39,744 bases of DNA from Curvivirga aplysinae (GCF_009711445.1 NZ_SMMC01000198.1:1-39744); one strand, 5' to 3'; counted from the stretch's first letter, positions 24,767 through 32,163 are shown. A program made the numbers and translations. The notes: a model not told the origin generated them from the sequence alone.

Positions 24767-26811
24767 TAACGAACCGCTTGTTCAAGGGATTGGAACATTT
24801 CGTTTACAGTGGAAATTACACGTGCAGATGCTGCATAGCTATTTTGTAAGACTGTCAGCAATGCCATTTCTTCATCGATATCAACGCCAACTTCATTTCT
24901 CAATTTTGTGCTGAGGTTATTCATCACGGATTGGTCTTGTTTGAATAGGCCGTCATAGCGTTGTGAGCGAGTTGTGATATCGCTGATTAAACCACTTACA
25001 AGTCCCGTATAAGATTCATCTGTCAAGGTTAGTCCAGATCCAGAAGTATCTCTGTTAGAAGAAGATAGAGCTTCTACCATCACAGAACCCGAGCCATCCT
25101 TTAGGGAGGAGCTTCCATCAGACAAAACGTCATTCACGCGGATGTTGATACGACTTGCATTCTCATTTGGAGTTCCTGAAATAACTTCAAAAAAGCCAGT
25201 CTTTAACTCACCCGTGTTTGCAGCACCTGTAACGGCAGCATTACCGCCGTTAAAGGACAGACCAAGGCCGTTTGCACCCGAAAGAGGGGTGCCAGCTGTT
25301 TCTTGAATGACCAGATCGCCTAAAACAGTGGAAATGTTTAAAAAGCCATCATCTGTTGTGAAGGCTCTAACACCCTCAATTGCATTTAAATCTGCTAGTA
25401 AATCGGCGGTGCTATATGGGGATGCACCAATCGTAACTGTGGTCGCTGCTCCACCTCCGACAGAAACGGTAAAAGTGTTACCTGCAGTTACGCCTGCAAG
25501 TGTGGTCAGATCTGTATTGCCACCGATATCGGCGGTACCTTGAGAATATTCCTCCGCATATGCGTAGCTCAAAGATGGTGGCTCATCTGGGCTGTAGGTG
25601 CCTGCTGTTAATCCTAATTCCGTTAATGCAGTGCCACCTAATACAAAGCCTTCTGTGGATGTCAGGATTTGTAAATGGCCATGGGCATCTACACGTGCTT
25701 CCATATTAGTGATTGCATTAATTGCTGTGACTACATCGTCAATAGAATCACCTGCATTAATAGTGATTGTTGTTGCTGCGGCCTGTCCACCAGCATTGAT
25801 TGTGATGGTATTACCGGCTGTTACAATTCCGTCGGTTACAAGGTTTGTACTGCCTTCGACAAATACATTACCCTTTGTTCGTGCTGCAGAATCGTCAACT
25901 AGCGCAAAGGCAAATTCATCCAGTTGATTACGCAATTTTTCAACAGGATTGAAGATGCCATCGGCATTGTTAACCGCAGCGTCATCGGTGCGACCCATCT
26001 CAATCAAGGCACGTAATTTACCATCGGATAACCGACCATCAACGACAAGGTCGGTACTTGTGCTACCGGATTTGGTTAGAGAATGAGTGCCTTCATCCCA
26101 TGTGAAGGTGGATGCGTTTGCAACAGTAAGATCCATGCCGGAAGTTGCAAATACAGACATGGAACCATCTTCATTACGGATATAGTCAATTGTCATGATC
26201 TCGGAAAGATTTAGAAGTTGCTCATCTCGTAAGTTTTCTAAATGTGAGATTGGTAGGCCTTTTGCTTTGTCTCGAACGATTGCATCGTTGAGACGGTCAA
26301 TTTCTGCCAAAGTATCATTCAAGGTATTTACGGTCGCATTAATATCCGCCCGCAATGATTGCTCAACAGTATCCAAGGCTGTGGAAATACGACCAATTTC
26401 ACGGGTTAGATTTTCTGCAGCAAGGATAACTTGTCTTTCCGCCGCGTCACTTTCTGGTGCTGCTTCAAATGCTTTCCAAGCGGTATTCAAATTTTCAACA
26501 TAGTCAATAAGAGGGGTTTCAGAACCCGTTACGCCAAGAAGATCTTCGATACGCTCATAATAATTTTGTAAAACTTCATTTTGCGCTGTGTTGGAAATGG
26601 AAGCAGAAAGGTCATCAAAAAGACCTTCATTTACCTTCCGTGTAATGTCAGAGATACGTACACCACCTGTCTGTACATTGGCAAAATTGGCATCTCGGGC
26701 GTTGTAATCTTCGTTTTCCGAATTCGCAACGTTATCAGAAACAGTGGCGATAGCTGTGTTAATACTGTTAACAGAGCTAACCGCAATATTTAAAGCACTT
26801 ACCAATGACAT
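24766..26811 (-). CDS. flgK: Hook-filament junction protein FlgK (HAP1), enlarged
   Basis: FlgK is the first junction protein between hook and filament. The 681-residue product has a FlgK N-terminus (SALNIAVSSVNSINTAIATV, with SDNVANSENEDYNARDANF where NTPGY-type sequence is usual). A long D1 coiled coil spans about 80-220, and the C-terminal D0 helix is near 645-681 (VLQNSYAASARVISTVNEMF). It is longer than typical FlgK (about 550). The extra length is mid-protein, where two repeat modules at about 320-405 and 430-525 resemble flagellin IN (hypervariable) motifs. It is coupled to the sugar genes downstream and follows flgN by 63 bases. Confidence 0.9.
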   Translation of the reverse strand: MSLVSALNIAVSSVNSINTAIATVSDNVANSENEDYNARDANFANVQTGGVRISDITRKVNEGLFDDLSASISNTAQNEVLQNYYERIEDLLGVTGSETPLIDYVENLNTAWKAFEAAPESDAAERQVILAAENLTREIGRISTALDTVEQSLRADINATVNTLNDTLAEIDRLNDAIVRDKAKGLPISHLENLRDEQLLNLSEIMTIDYIRNEDGSMSVFATSGMDLTVANASTFTWDEGTHSLTKSGSTSTDLVVDGRLSDGKLRALIEMGRTDDAAVNNADGIFNPVEKLRNQLDEFAFALVDDSAARTKGNVFVEGSTNLVTDGIVTAGNTITINAGGQAAATTITINAGDSIDDVVTAINAITNMEARVDAHGHLQILTSTEGFVLGGTALTELGLTAGTYSPDEPPSLSYAYAEEYSQGTADIGGNTDLTTLAGVTAGNTFTVSVGGGAATTVTIGASPYSTADLLADLNAIEGVRAFTTDDGFLNISTVLGDLVIQETAGTPLSGANGLGLSFNGGNAAVTGAANTGELKTGFFEVISGTPNENASRINIRVNDVLSDGSSSLKDGSGSVMVEALSSSNRDTSGSGLTLTDESYTGLVSGLISDITTRSQRYDGLFKQDQSVMNNLSTKLRNEVGVDIDEEMALLTVLQNSYAASARVISTVNEMFQSLEQAVR

Positions 26812-26874
26812 AACATTTCTCCCAGGTTATTACCTGCATTCTTCCTTTGCCTGCAATCAAGTCAGGCCCAAATT

Positions 26875-27315
26875 TTATAGCGTTTGGTTAATTGCGATTG
26901 GGGCTGCACGAGGTGCCGCACCATTTTGAGCGTAACCACCAGTTTGGCCGTATCCGCGAACTTGTGTGCCTGCTGCCTTACGCGCTTCATCTTTAATACG
27001 ATCAGCAATCATTTGACTGGACCGTGTTGCCATACGTAGTTTATTCTCGTTGATCAAAGCGGCGTCTTGATAACGGGAACTTAACGCTCGTAACTTCCCT
27101 TTCATTTCTTCATTTAAGGTCTGAAAGAAATGTGGAGACACAGCCAATTGACTCAATTCACGTTCGTAATCCACAAGCAATTCTTGTTTACGAGTAACAA
27201 GAGGGCCTAATTCTTTGGAATTTGGCTGGTCTAATAGCTTGTTTTCTTGCTCAAGAACTTCTGTTAATTCGGTTAAAAGAAGAAAAAGTTGATTAGCTTT
27301 CTCATTTAGATTCAT
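26875..27315 (-). CDS. flgN: FlgN-like export chaperone
   Basis: The 146-residue product is a helical coiled-coil protein at about 1-110 (LLLTELTEVLEQENKLLDQ, RKQELLVDYEREL, MATRSSQMIADRI). A flexible Gly/Ala/Pro tail follows. This is the usual shape of FlgN, the cytoplasmic chaperone that holds FlgK and FlgL ready for export. Identity rests on the pattern and on its position directly before flgK. It overlaps flgJ by 4 bases (ATGA). Confidence 0.75.
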   Translation of the reverse strand: MNLNEKANQLFLLLTELTEVLEQENKLLDQPNSKELGPLVTRKQELLVDYERELSQLAVSPHFFQTLNEEMKGKLRALSSRYQDAALINENKLRMATRSSQMIADRIKDEARKAAGTQVRGYGQTGGYAQNGAAPRAAPIAINQTL

Positions 27316-27638
27316 GATCTTGCCTCCTGCATTTTGAGCATTTCGCGCGCAACTTCGTCCGCGATTCCGACCCCGCCATTAGAGGCCATCACCTTGCCGT
27401 ATTCCTGCGCCATCATAGAGCGAAAGATTTTCTCACCCTGACCACCGCCGAACATGCCGTCAGTAGATACGCCGGAGAACATCTGTTCTACCATCTGTGT
27501 TAAGAAAACGGCTTCGAAGTCTTCTGCTGCGGCGCGGATTTGCTCGTTTGTTTTCCCCGCCGGGTTTAAATTAGGTGCTTTGCTAGATTGACTTTGTGCA
27601 ACATCGAAAGCTTGAGATACATATGAGTCCATCATCAT
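27312..27638 (-). CDS. flgJ: Rod-binding protein FlgJ, single domain
   Basis: The 108-residue product is the N-terminal rod-binding domain only: AAAEDFEAVFLTQMVEQMFSG (about 31-51), FGGGQGEKIFRSMMAQEYG and GIADEVAREML. FlgJ helps rod assembly through the periplasm. The muramidase domain found in enteric FlgJ is absent, as in most alphaproteobacteria, so another lytic enzyme must open the wall. Three consecutive ATGs exist; the first has GGAG about 5 bases upstream and is used here. It lies 8 bases behind flgI. Confidence 0.9.
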   Translation of the reverse strand: MMMDSYVSQAFDVAQSQSSKAPNLNPAGKTNEQIRAAAEDFEAVFLTQMVEQMFSGVSTDGMFGGGQGEKIFRSMMAQEYGKVMASNGGVGIADEVAREMLKMQEARS

Positions 27639-27646
27639 TCGTCTCC

Positions 27647-28873
27647 TTACATCACTTCGATATCTGCATTTAGGGCACCAGCAGCTTTTACTGCCTGAAG
27701 GATTGTGATCATGTCACGTGGTCCCACACCCAATGAGTTTAGGCCATTTACCAAGTCTTGAATGCTTACACCGGTATTAACCACACCTAGCTGGTTCTCA
27801 GCCCCTTCATCGACTTCGATTTCTGTACGAGGCACTTCGACAGTTGTACCTGTGTTACTGAATGGTGTTGGTTGAGAGACCTGTGCGGTTTCACTAATGC
27901 GAATTGTTAGGTTGCCCTGTGCAATTGCAACTGTGTTAATGCGTACATTTTCGCCCATCACAATCACACCGGATTGTTCATCAATGATGATTTTCGCGAT
28001 TTGATCAGGTTCAACACGTAGCTGTTCGATATCTGTTACCAAATCGACGAGATTATCTTGATAGATTTCAGGAACGTTTACCATTACTGTACCTGGGTCT
28101 GTAACGCGTGTTGTATCTAAGCCAATGAAGGCATTGATCGCGCGGCTGATGCGGCGTGCAGTTGTGAAGTCTGGGTTACGTAAGCTTAAATGAAATTCGG
28201 TTAGAGAATTTAAAGCGAATGGGATTTCTTGTTCTACAATAGCGCCATTAGCGATGCGGCCACTTGTTGGAACACCTTTCACAATTGTCTCTGCATCGCC
28301 ACCCGCTTGAAACCCACCAATCGCTAATGTGCCTTGAGATACAGCATATACCTCACCATCAGCTGCAAGTAAGGGCGTTACCAAAAGTGTGCCACCTAAA
28401 AGACTACTTGCATCGCCAAGTGCGGAAACCTGAACATCAATACGGCTACCCTGTCGGGCAAATGGTGGAAGAGTGGCTGTTACCATAACAGCGGCAACAT
28501 TTGCCGTATTTAAGCTGCCATCACGTGCATTTACACCGAGGCGCTCTAGCATACCTACTAAACTTTCTTTGGTGAAAAGAGCTGAATTCAGGCCATCACC
28601 GGTACCGTTCAAACCAACTACCAAGCCATAGCCTACGAGCATGTTGTCGCGAACACCTTCCACATCAACAATATCTTTGATGCGGGATTGAGCTTGGCTT
28701 TCTTTAATGAGAACACCACCAATAATGCCGAGTGCGATCACAAGAGCAAATGCACGCAAGGCGGTATGAAACGCATCTGCAAACACTTTCTTGTCAAATC
28801 TTTTACCCAATTCCTTCACTTTTGCGAAGTTGAATTTGGTAGCGGCAAAACTTTCCTGCGAAATATCAGTCAT
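27647..28873 (-). CDS. flgI: Flagellar P-ring protein FlgI
   Basis: FlgI forms the periplasmic P ring around the rod. The 408-residue product shows the family body RIKDIVDVEGVRDNMLVGYGLVVGLNGTGD (from about 63) and the C-terminal LVNGLNSLGVGPRDMITILQAVKAAGAL. It has an unusual 35-40 residue charged N-terminus before a hydrophobic signal segment (about 42-56) and a predicted cleavage near SQAQS. A conventional signal peptide would begin about 35 residues later, but no better start codon with a ribosome site is seen there. It is first gene of flgI-flgJ-flgN-flgK behind a sigma-54 site. Confidence 0.92.
   Translation of the reverse strand: MTDISQESFAATKFNFAKVKELGKRFDKKVFADAFHTALRAFALVIALGIIGGVLIKESQAQSRIKDIVDVEGVRDNMLVGYGLVVGLNGTGDGLNSALFTKESLVGMLERLGVNARDGSLNTANVAAVMVTATLPPFARQGSRIDVQVSALGDASSLLGGTLLVTPLLAADGEVYAVSQGTLAIGGFQAGGDAETIVKGVPTSGRIANGAIVEQEIPFALNSLTEFHLSLRNPDFTTARRISRAINAFIGLDTTRVTDPGTVMVNVPEIYQDNLVDLVTDIEQLRVEPDQIAKIIIDEQSGVIVMGENVRINTVAIAQGNLTIRISETAQVSQPTPFSNTGTTVEVPRTEIEVDEGAENQLGVVNTGVSIQDLVNGLNSLGVGPRDMITILQAVKAAGALNADIEVM
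28492..28506. promoter_or_regulatory. ftr-like palindrome inside flgI
   Basis: CGGCAACATTTGCCG is a perfect inverted repeat of CGGCAA and TTGCCG separated by 3 bases. It shares this layout with the site at 36142-36156. Half-sites resemble the Caulobacter ftr enhancer bound by FlbD, as I recall it. It lies about 445 bases downstream of the flgI promoter, inside coding sequence, so it could be chance. Confidence 0.3.
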
Positions 28874-28949
28874 TCTCTCTAATCTTCCGGTAAAACGGCG
28901 AAAAACCGTTATTCATTTAACCATTAGTTCTCTTCTCGCTGATTACTAT

Positions 28950-28964
28950 GCGATAACCGTGCCA
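28950..28964 (-). promoter_or_regulatory. Sigma-54 promoter of flgI-flgJ-flgN-flgK and the minus sugar genes
   Basis: On the minus strand the sequence reads TGGCACGGTTATCGC: perfect TGGCAC, GG and GC 10 bases apart. It lies 77 bases upstream of the flgI start. All genes down to 19830 are packed on this strand with no terminator seen, so it may drive the sugar genes too. Confidence 0.75.
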
Positions 28965-29061
28965 ATTTATGGGGAGGGTAGAAATAAGATGGGTGTGTAG
29001 AAAAGTATGTGCAAGAATTTGGAAGCATGTATATACTATGTAGCAATATAATACTTCTTTC

Positions 29062-29089
29062 TTGATGAGCGCTGAATCGGCCTTATAAA
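29062..29089 (+). promoter_or_regulatory. Possible sigma-70-type promoter of fliX
   Basis: TTGATG (29062-29067) and TATAAA (29084-29089) are separated by 16 bases, with the fliX start about 47 bases downstream. This is consistent with an early (class II) flagellar gene not using sigma-54. The hexamers are approximate. Confidence 0.4.
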
Positions 29090-29136
29090 TATGGACAGAA
29101 GTTAACAGTTTGAAATTAGCAAAGAATTAGAAGTTT

Positions 29137-29589
29137 ATGAGTATTCGTGTTTCAGGGCCTTCAGGTCCACGGGCAACATCTTCAACGAAGAAAACTGGCA
29201 AAGTTCAGTCAGCAGGTAGTGGCTTTGCTTCTGCTTTGAATGAAACCAGTGATACTGATGAAACAGCTTCTGCCGCTTCTGTAGATTCTGTTGCACCCGT
29301 TTCTTCACTTGATGCTTTATTAGCGGTTCAATCTGTTGACGACGCAACTTCTGGTAAGTCACCGAAGCGTCAAGCGATTGACTGGGCTGAGAACTTGTTG
29401 GATCAATTAGATGGTATTCGTCATGCTTTATTAAGGGGCCAAGTTCCACCAGAGAAGTTGCAGCAAATTGCAAATGATATTGCAAAGCGTAAAGAAACTA
29501 CGAATGATCCGCGACTCGAAAGTATTTTGGACGACATAGAGCTTCGCACTGCTGTTGAATTGGCAAAACATAATCGCGGTCGAAAGTAG
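29137..29589 (+). CDS. fliX: Flagellar assembly regulator FliX
   Basis: FliX is an alphaproteobacterial protein that ties early basal-body assembly to activation of the sigma-54 activator FlbD. The 150-residue product has a disordered basic/Ser-rich N-terminus (about 1-60). It has the family's core SSLDALLAVQSVDDATSGKS (about 67-86) and C-terminal DPRLESILDDIELRTAVELAK. Length is typical. It is divergent from the flgI operon, which carries the class of promoter that FliX/FlbD controls. FlbD itself is not in the window. Confidence 0.88.
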   Translation: MSIRVSGPSGPRATSSTKKTGKVQSAGSGFASALNETSDTDETASAASVDSVAPVSSLDALLAVQSVDDATSGKSPKRQAIDWAENLLDQLDGIRHALLRGQVPPEKLQQIANDIAKRKETTNDPRLESILDDIELRTAVELAKHNRGRK

Positions 29590-29902
29590 AAAAACGTTAC
29601 TTTTAAAGAAAATTTACAATGATTTAGCTATTTTTATAAAAAATGGCTTGTTCTTTCCTGTCCAAGGTCCTATATACCCCTCCAATGACGAGGGGTGTCA
29701 TTGCAGTTTGAGTTTTTGTAAGAGGAGGTAAGTCTTACAAAAACAGAAAAATTGCAAAGTTAAGGGCGGGTTACAATCTTGGCTATTCATGCGAACGTCA
29801 TTACCATTTTATTCGCCCTTAAGGATATTGATTTGGATCTTGTCCTGAATTGGCATGTGCTGATTTCAGGCGGTTCCGGGGTAGACCGTAAGGGAGAGTA
29901 AC
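29590..29902 (+). ncRNA. Structured 5' leader (or small RNA) upstream of dksA
   Basis: A 313-base gap with unusually many inverted repeats. Downstream of a sigma-70 promoter (29648-29676), a transcript starting near 29683 would open with hairpin CAATGAC/GTCATTG (29683-29689 with 29697-29703). Next come an 11-bp hairpin 29712-29722/29734-29744 with AGGAGGTAAGT in the loop, an outer TTGCA/TGCAA pair (29701-29705 with 29753-29757) and a 9-bp stem 29760-29768/29814-29822. A small CCTGAA/TTCAGG pair follows before the dksA ribosome site. It does not match an RNA family known to me. Confidence 0.5.
29648..29676 (+). promoter_or_regulatory. Sigma-70-type promoter of the dksA leader
   Basis: TTGTTC (29648-29653), a 17-base spacer and TATATA (29671-29676) form a good housekeeping promoter. 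The expected start is about 29683, giving dksA a leader of about 220 bases. Confidence 0.55.
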
Positions 29903-30385
29903 ATGTCGCTGAACTCTGAAGCGGAAACAAAGGACCCAGAATTAAAGGGTGCAACAGCTGGTAGTGTAACCTCTACAATACTACCGCATGATTACCGTCC
30001 TAGTGACGATGAAGAATTTATGAATCCTGTACAGCTTGAATATTTTCGCCAAAAGCTTTTGGCATGGCGAAATGAGTTGTTAACTGAATCCAGTGAAACA
30101 TTGCAAAGCATGCAGCAAGAAAATCTTGCACAGCCTGATTTGACGGATCGTGCCAGTATGGAAACAGATCGTTCCTTGGAATTGCGTACACGTGATCGCG
30201 AACGGAAACTGATCTCAAAGATTGATGCGGCGCTGGAGCGTGTTGCGGATGGATCTTATGGATATTGTGAAGATACAGGTGAACCGATCGCATTAAAGCG
30301 TTTGGAGGCTCGTCCAATCGCAACGTTAAGTCTTGAAGCGCAAGAGCGTCATGAAAAAAGCGAATTAACACGTCGCGACGACTAA
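29903..30385 (+). CDS. dksA: RNA polymerase-binding transcription factor DksA, single-Cys type
   Basis: DksA enters the RNA polymerase secondary channel and, with ppGpp, resets rRNA and biosynthetic transcription. The 160-residue product has the coiled-coil tip motif DLTDRAS (Asp79, Asp82, Ala84; DxxDxA) that is essential for function. It also has the C-terminal YGYCEDTGEPIALKRLEARP domain. Only one of the four zinc cysteines remains (Cys122; the others are Thr125, Ser143 and Ala146). Single-Cys DksA is known in alphaproteobacteria, so this is probably functional without zinc. AGGGAG ribosome site; terminator downstream. Confidence 0.93.
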   Translation: MSLNSEAETKDPELKGATAGSVTSTILPHDYRPSDDEEFMNPVQLEYFRQKLLAWRNELLTESSETLQSMQQENLAQPDLTDRASMETDRSLELRTRDRERKLISKIDAALERVADGSYGYCEDTGEPIALKRLEARPIATLSLEAQERHEKSELTRRDD

Positions 30386-30407
30386 GTTATTCTGGAATAA
30401 ATAATTG

Positions 30408-30437
30408 AAAAGCCGCTGAGAAATTTCAGCGGCTTTT
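30408..30437 (+). terminator. Terminator of dksA
   Basis: A stem with a 9-bp GC-rich core (30411-30419 with 30426-30434), extended by A-T pairs and a T run. It lies 22 bases after the dksA stop and could also serve the facing DUF1330 gene. Confidence 0.9.
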
Positions 30438-30464
30438 TTTATTTTTATGTCCTAATTTATTAAA

Positions 30465-30773
30465 TTAGTAACGTGGGGTGATGACTTTCCATAGGTTGGG
30501 GGAGGCAAGGTTAAATAATATTCGCGCAAAAACGTTAGGTTCTGAGTGCCAGAAATCTTTAAGTAACTTTAAAGATGGGAATTTAATGATAGTGAGTTTC
30601 ATATCTTTTTCCCACTTGCCTTCATTATAAAAGATTTCGAGCATGTTGCTGTCTGGTACAATAATTTCTGCATTATGCTTGAGTAGTAATTCATTGATGG
30701 CTTTTTGATAGGCATTAATTGATCTTGGTGTCGGTGATCCAGCAACCAGATAGGCAAGTGTAATATCAGACAT
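30465..30773 (-). CDS. DUF1330-like small protein
   Basis: The 102-residue product follows the ferredoxin-like DUF1330 pattern: an initial strand (ITLAYLVAG), a helix (NAYQKAINELLLKHNAEII), a strand (KLTIIKFPSLKLLKDFWHS) and the end LWKVITPRY. Function is unknown for the family, which is related to dimeric alpha-beta barrel proteins. It is divergent from soxR, with the SoxR-box-like sequence in the shared gap, so it is a candidate SoxR target. Confidence 0.65.
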   Translation of the reverse strand: MSDITLAYLVAGSPTPRSINAYQKAINELLLKHNAEIIVPDSNMLEIFYNEGKWEKDMKLTIIKFPSLKLLKDFWHSEPNVFARILFNLASPNLWKVITPRY

Positions 30774-30848
30774 TATGCATCTCTTTTAATATCGTAAGTC
30801 AGGGTGGTATTTTCTTTGACTTCGTTGAAAATTGATGCGACGCTAAAA

Positions 30849-30866
30849 CCTCAACCTTACTTGAGG
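30849..30866. promoter_or_regulatory. SoxR box-like operator
   Basis: CCTCAACCTTACTTGAGG matches the E. coli soxS operator CCTCAAGTTAACTTGAGG at 15 of 18 positions, with both outer half-sites intact. It lies 11 bases before the soxR start. On the minus strand a TTGACC hexamer overlaps it, 19 bases from a weak TAGCGT; that long spacer is typical of MerR-family promoters and points to the DUF1330 gene. Confidence 0.7.
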
Positions 30867-30877
30867 TCAAGAGGAAA

Positions 30878-31324
30878 ATGAGAAAAATTATTGAATTTTC
30901 TGTCGGGGAAGTTTCCCGGCGTGCTGGTGTGCCAATTTCTACGATTCATTTTTATGAAGAGAAGGGGCTTATTAGATCACTGCGTAATAAAGCTAACCAT
31001 CGGCGTTATACGTCAGATGTTTTGAGGAAGCTATCCATTATCAAGGTCGCTCAGAAAACAGGTATTCCTTTAAAGGAAATAAAGGAAGCTTTGAATTCAG
31101 TGCCGGATGGTGAGAAGGTAAACAAGCGCCACTGGCAAAGGTTATCCAGAAATTGGCAAGCAGATTTGGATGCACGGATTGACCAGTTAACCAATCTGCG
31201 AAATTTACTAGAAGGGTGCATTGGATGCGGATGTTTATCTCTAACAGATTGCTGGATGTTGAATCCAGGTGATAAACTTGGCCGTGACGGGCCTGGGCCT
31301 AGGTTATTGGAGTTGGAAGAGTAA
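30878..31324 (+). CDS. soxR: Redox-sensing transcriptional regulator SoxR
   Basis: SoxR is a MerR-family activator with a [2Fe-2S] cluster that responds to redox-cycling compounds and nitric oxide. The 148-residue product has the winged HTH (FSVGEVSRRAGVPISTIHFYE, about 7-27), the dimerisation helix, and the cluster ligands Cys114, Cys117, Cys119 and Cys125 in GCIGCGCLSLTDC. The end NPGDKLGRDGPGPRLLE is also SoxR-like. The ATG is preceded by AAGAGG. The nearby box suggests autoregulation or control of the divergent DUF1330 gene. The sod genes lie tail-to-tail with it. Confidence 0.95.
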   Translation: MRKIIEFSVGEVSRRAGVPISTIHFYEEKGLIRSLRNKANHRRYTSDVLRKLSIIKVAQKTGIPLKEIKEALNSVPDGEKVNKRHWQRLSRNWQADLDARIDQLTNLRNLLEGCIGCGCLSLTDCWMLNPGDKLGRDGPGPRLLELEE

Positions 31325-31327
31325 CAA

Positions 31328-31654
31328 CTAATTCAGTTTTGAAATTTTGGATCCGTGTATACGAAAGGAAAGCTTGCCTTTAATATCTTTAACTGAAAGT
31401 AAGCCAAGATCAATGCTGGGGGCAGATAAAGGCCCATCACCCATTATATTAAAATCACCATTTGGGTGTTTTTTGGTCAGACGCTTGACCATTGCGTTTT
31501 CATCTCTTCGTTTGAAGAAAACAATATCGCCTTCTTTTAGTTTTGAATGAAGGCGGGAAGGAAAAACGGCGACACGCATGATTGCGTAATCGCCGTTTTC
31601 TAAACTGGGCGACATACTATGACCATTGATCTTAAGTAGTCGCCAACCGAACAT
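31328..31654 (-). CDS. sodX: Nickel-SOD maturation protease SodX (S24/S26 type)
   Basis: This small signal-peptidase-like protease removes the propeptide of NiSOD so that the mature N-terminal His can bind nickel. The 108-residue product has the Ser nucleophile motif GHSMSPSL (Ser at about 13), the catalytic Lys in NAMVKRL (about 57) and the gate region FNIMGDGPLSAPSIDLG typical of S24/S26 peptidases. No membrane anchor is visible, unlike classical SipF. It follows sodN by 23 bases, the standard pairing. It ends 3 bases from the soxR stop, tail to tail, with no terminator seen. Confidence 0.88.
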   Translation of the reverse strand: MFGWRLLKINGHSMSPSLENGDYAIMRVAVFPSRLHSKLKEGDIVFFKRRDENAMVKRLTKKHPNGDFNIMGDGPLSAPSIDLGLLSVKDIKGKLSFRIHGSKISKLN

Positions 31655-31677
31655 GTTTGTTCAACCAGTAATCAAAA

Positions 31678-32163
31678 TTACAATACTGGATAAACCATTT
31701 CCATGCTTGGTGGGAATGGGCTTGTTTTACGTGTTGTTTGCACGTCTTTTGTGCTCCAGAAGATTTCAGCGAACTGATTTACCAATTCAACCAATTCTTC
31801 ACCCGCTGCGCGATCAATACCTGTTTTACAAGCAGACGCTTTCAACATGATGCTATGTGCAACTTCGTGTACATTTGGGTGTTTTTCGATTTGTGGTGCT
31901 TTGATATAGTCACCCCAAATTACGCGGATTTCTTCTTTAACTTTTGCTGCTTCAGCTTCTTTCATCGCAACACAACGAGAAAGTGTGTTGATGGTTTCAG
32001 CTGTCATTTCTTTGTCTTTGTTTTCAGCGATGATGTCCATCATGCGAACAACGGAAAGAGCAGCTACGATTGCTGTATGCGGATCATAGATTTTGCATGG
32101 AATGTCGCAATGTGCGTCAGCTGTTTCAACATTTACCATTTTGTCTAGCATTGAAGTAAACAT
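31678..32163 (-). CDS. sodN: Nickel-containing superoxide dismutase (NiSOD)
   Basis: NiSOD converts superoxide to oxygen and hydrogen peroxide. The 161-residue precursor has a 17-residue propeptide, then the nickel hook HCDIPCKIYDPHTA. His18, Cys19 and Cys23 become His1, Cys2 and Cys6 of the mature enzyme and bind Ni. The rest fits the four-helix bundle (IWGDYIKAPQIEKHPNVHEV, AEIFWSTKDV at the end). Mature length (about 144) is a little longer than the Streptomyces enzyme (117). The ribosome site is GAGGAC. The sodX gene follows. Confidence 0.95.
   Translation of the reverse strand: MFTSMLDKMVNVETADAHCDIPCKIYDPHTAIVAALSVVRMMDIIAENKDKEMTAETINTLSRCVAMKEAEAAKVKEEIRVIWGDYIKAPQIEKHPNVHEVAHSIMLKASACKTGIDRAAGEELVELVNQFAEIFWSTKDVQTTRKTSPFPPSMEMVYPVL

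Noticed and set aside
29676-29703. H-type pseudoknot from ACCCCTC/GAGGGGT plus CAATGAC/GTCATTG
   Set aside because: The first arm overlaps the -10 box and lies before the expected transcript start, and leaving no linker bases makes the knot unlikely; only the second hairpin is kept.
29789-29848. 19-codon leader peptide in the dksA leader
   Set aside because: An ATG is present but no ribosome site precedes it and the peptide has no regulatory amino acid run.
30465-32163. Mobile element carrying soxR and sodN
   Set aside because: No transposase, integrase, flanking repeat or tRNA was seen, so transfer remains only a possibility.
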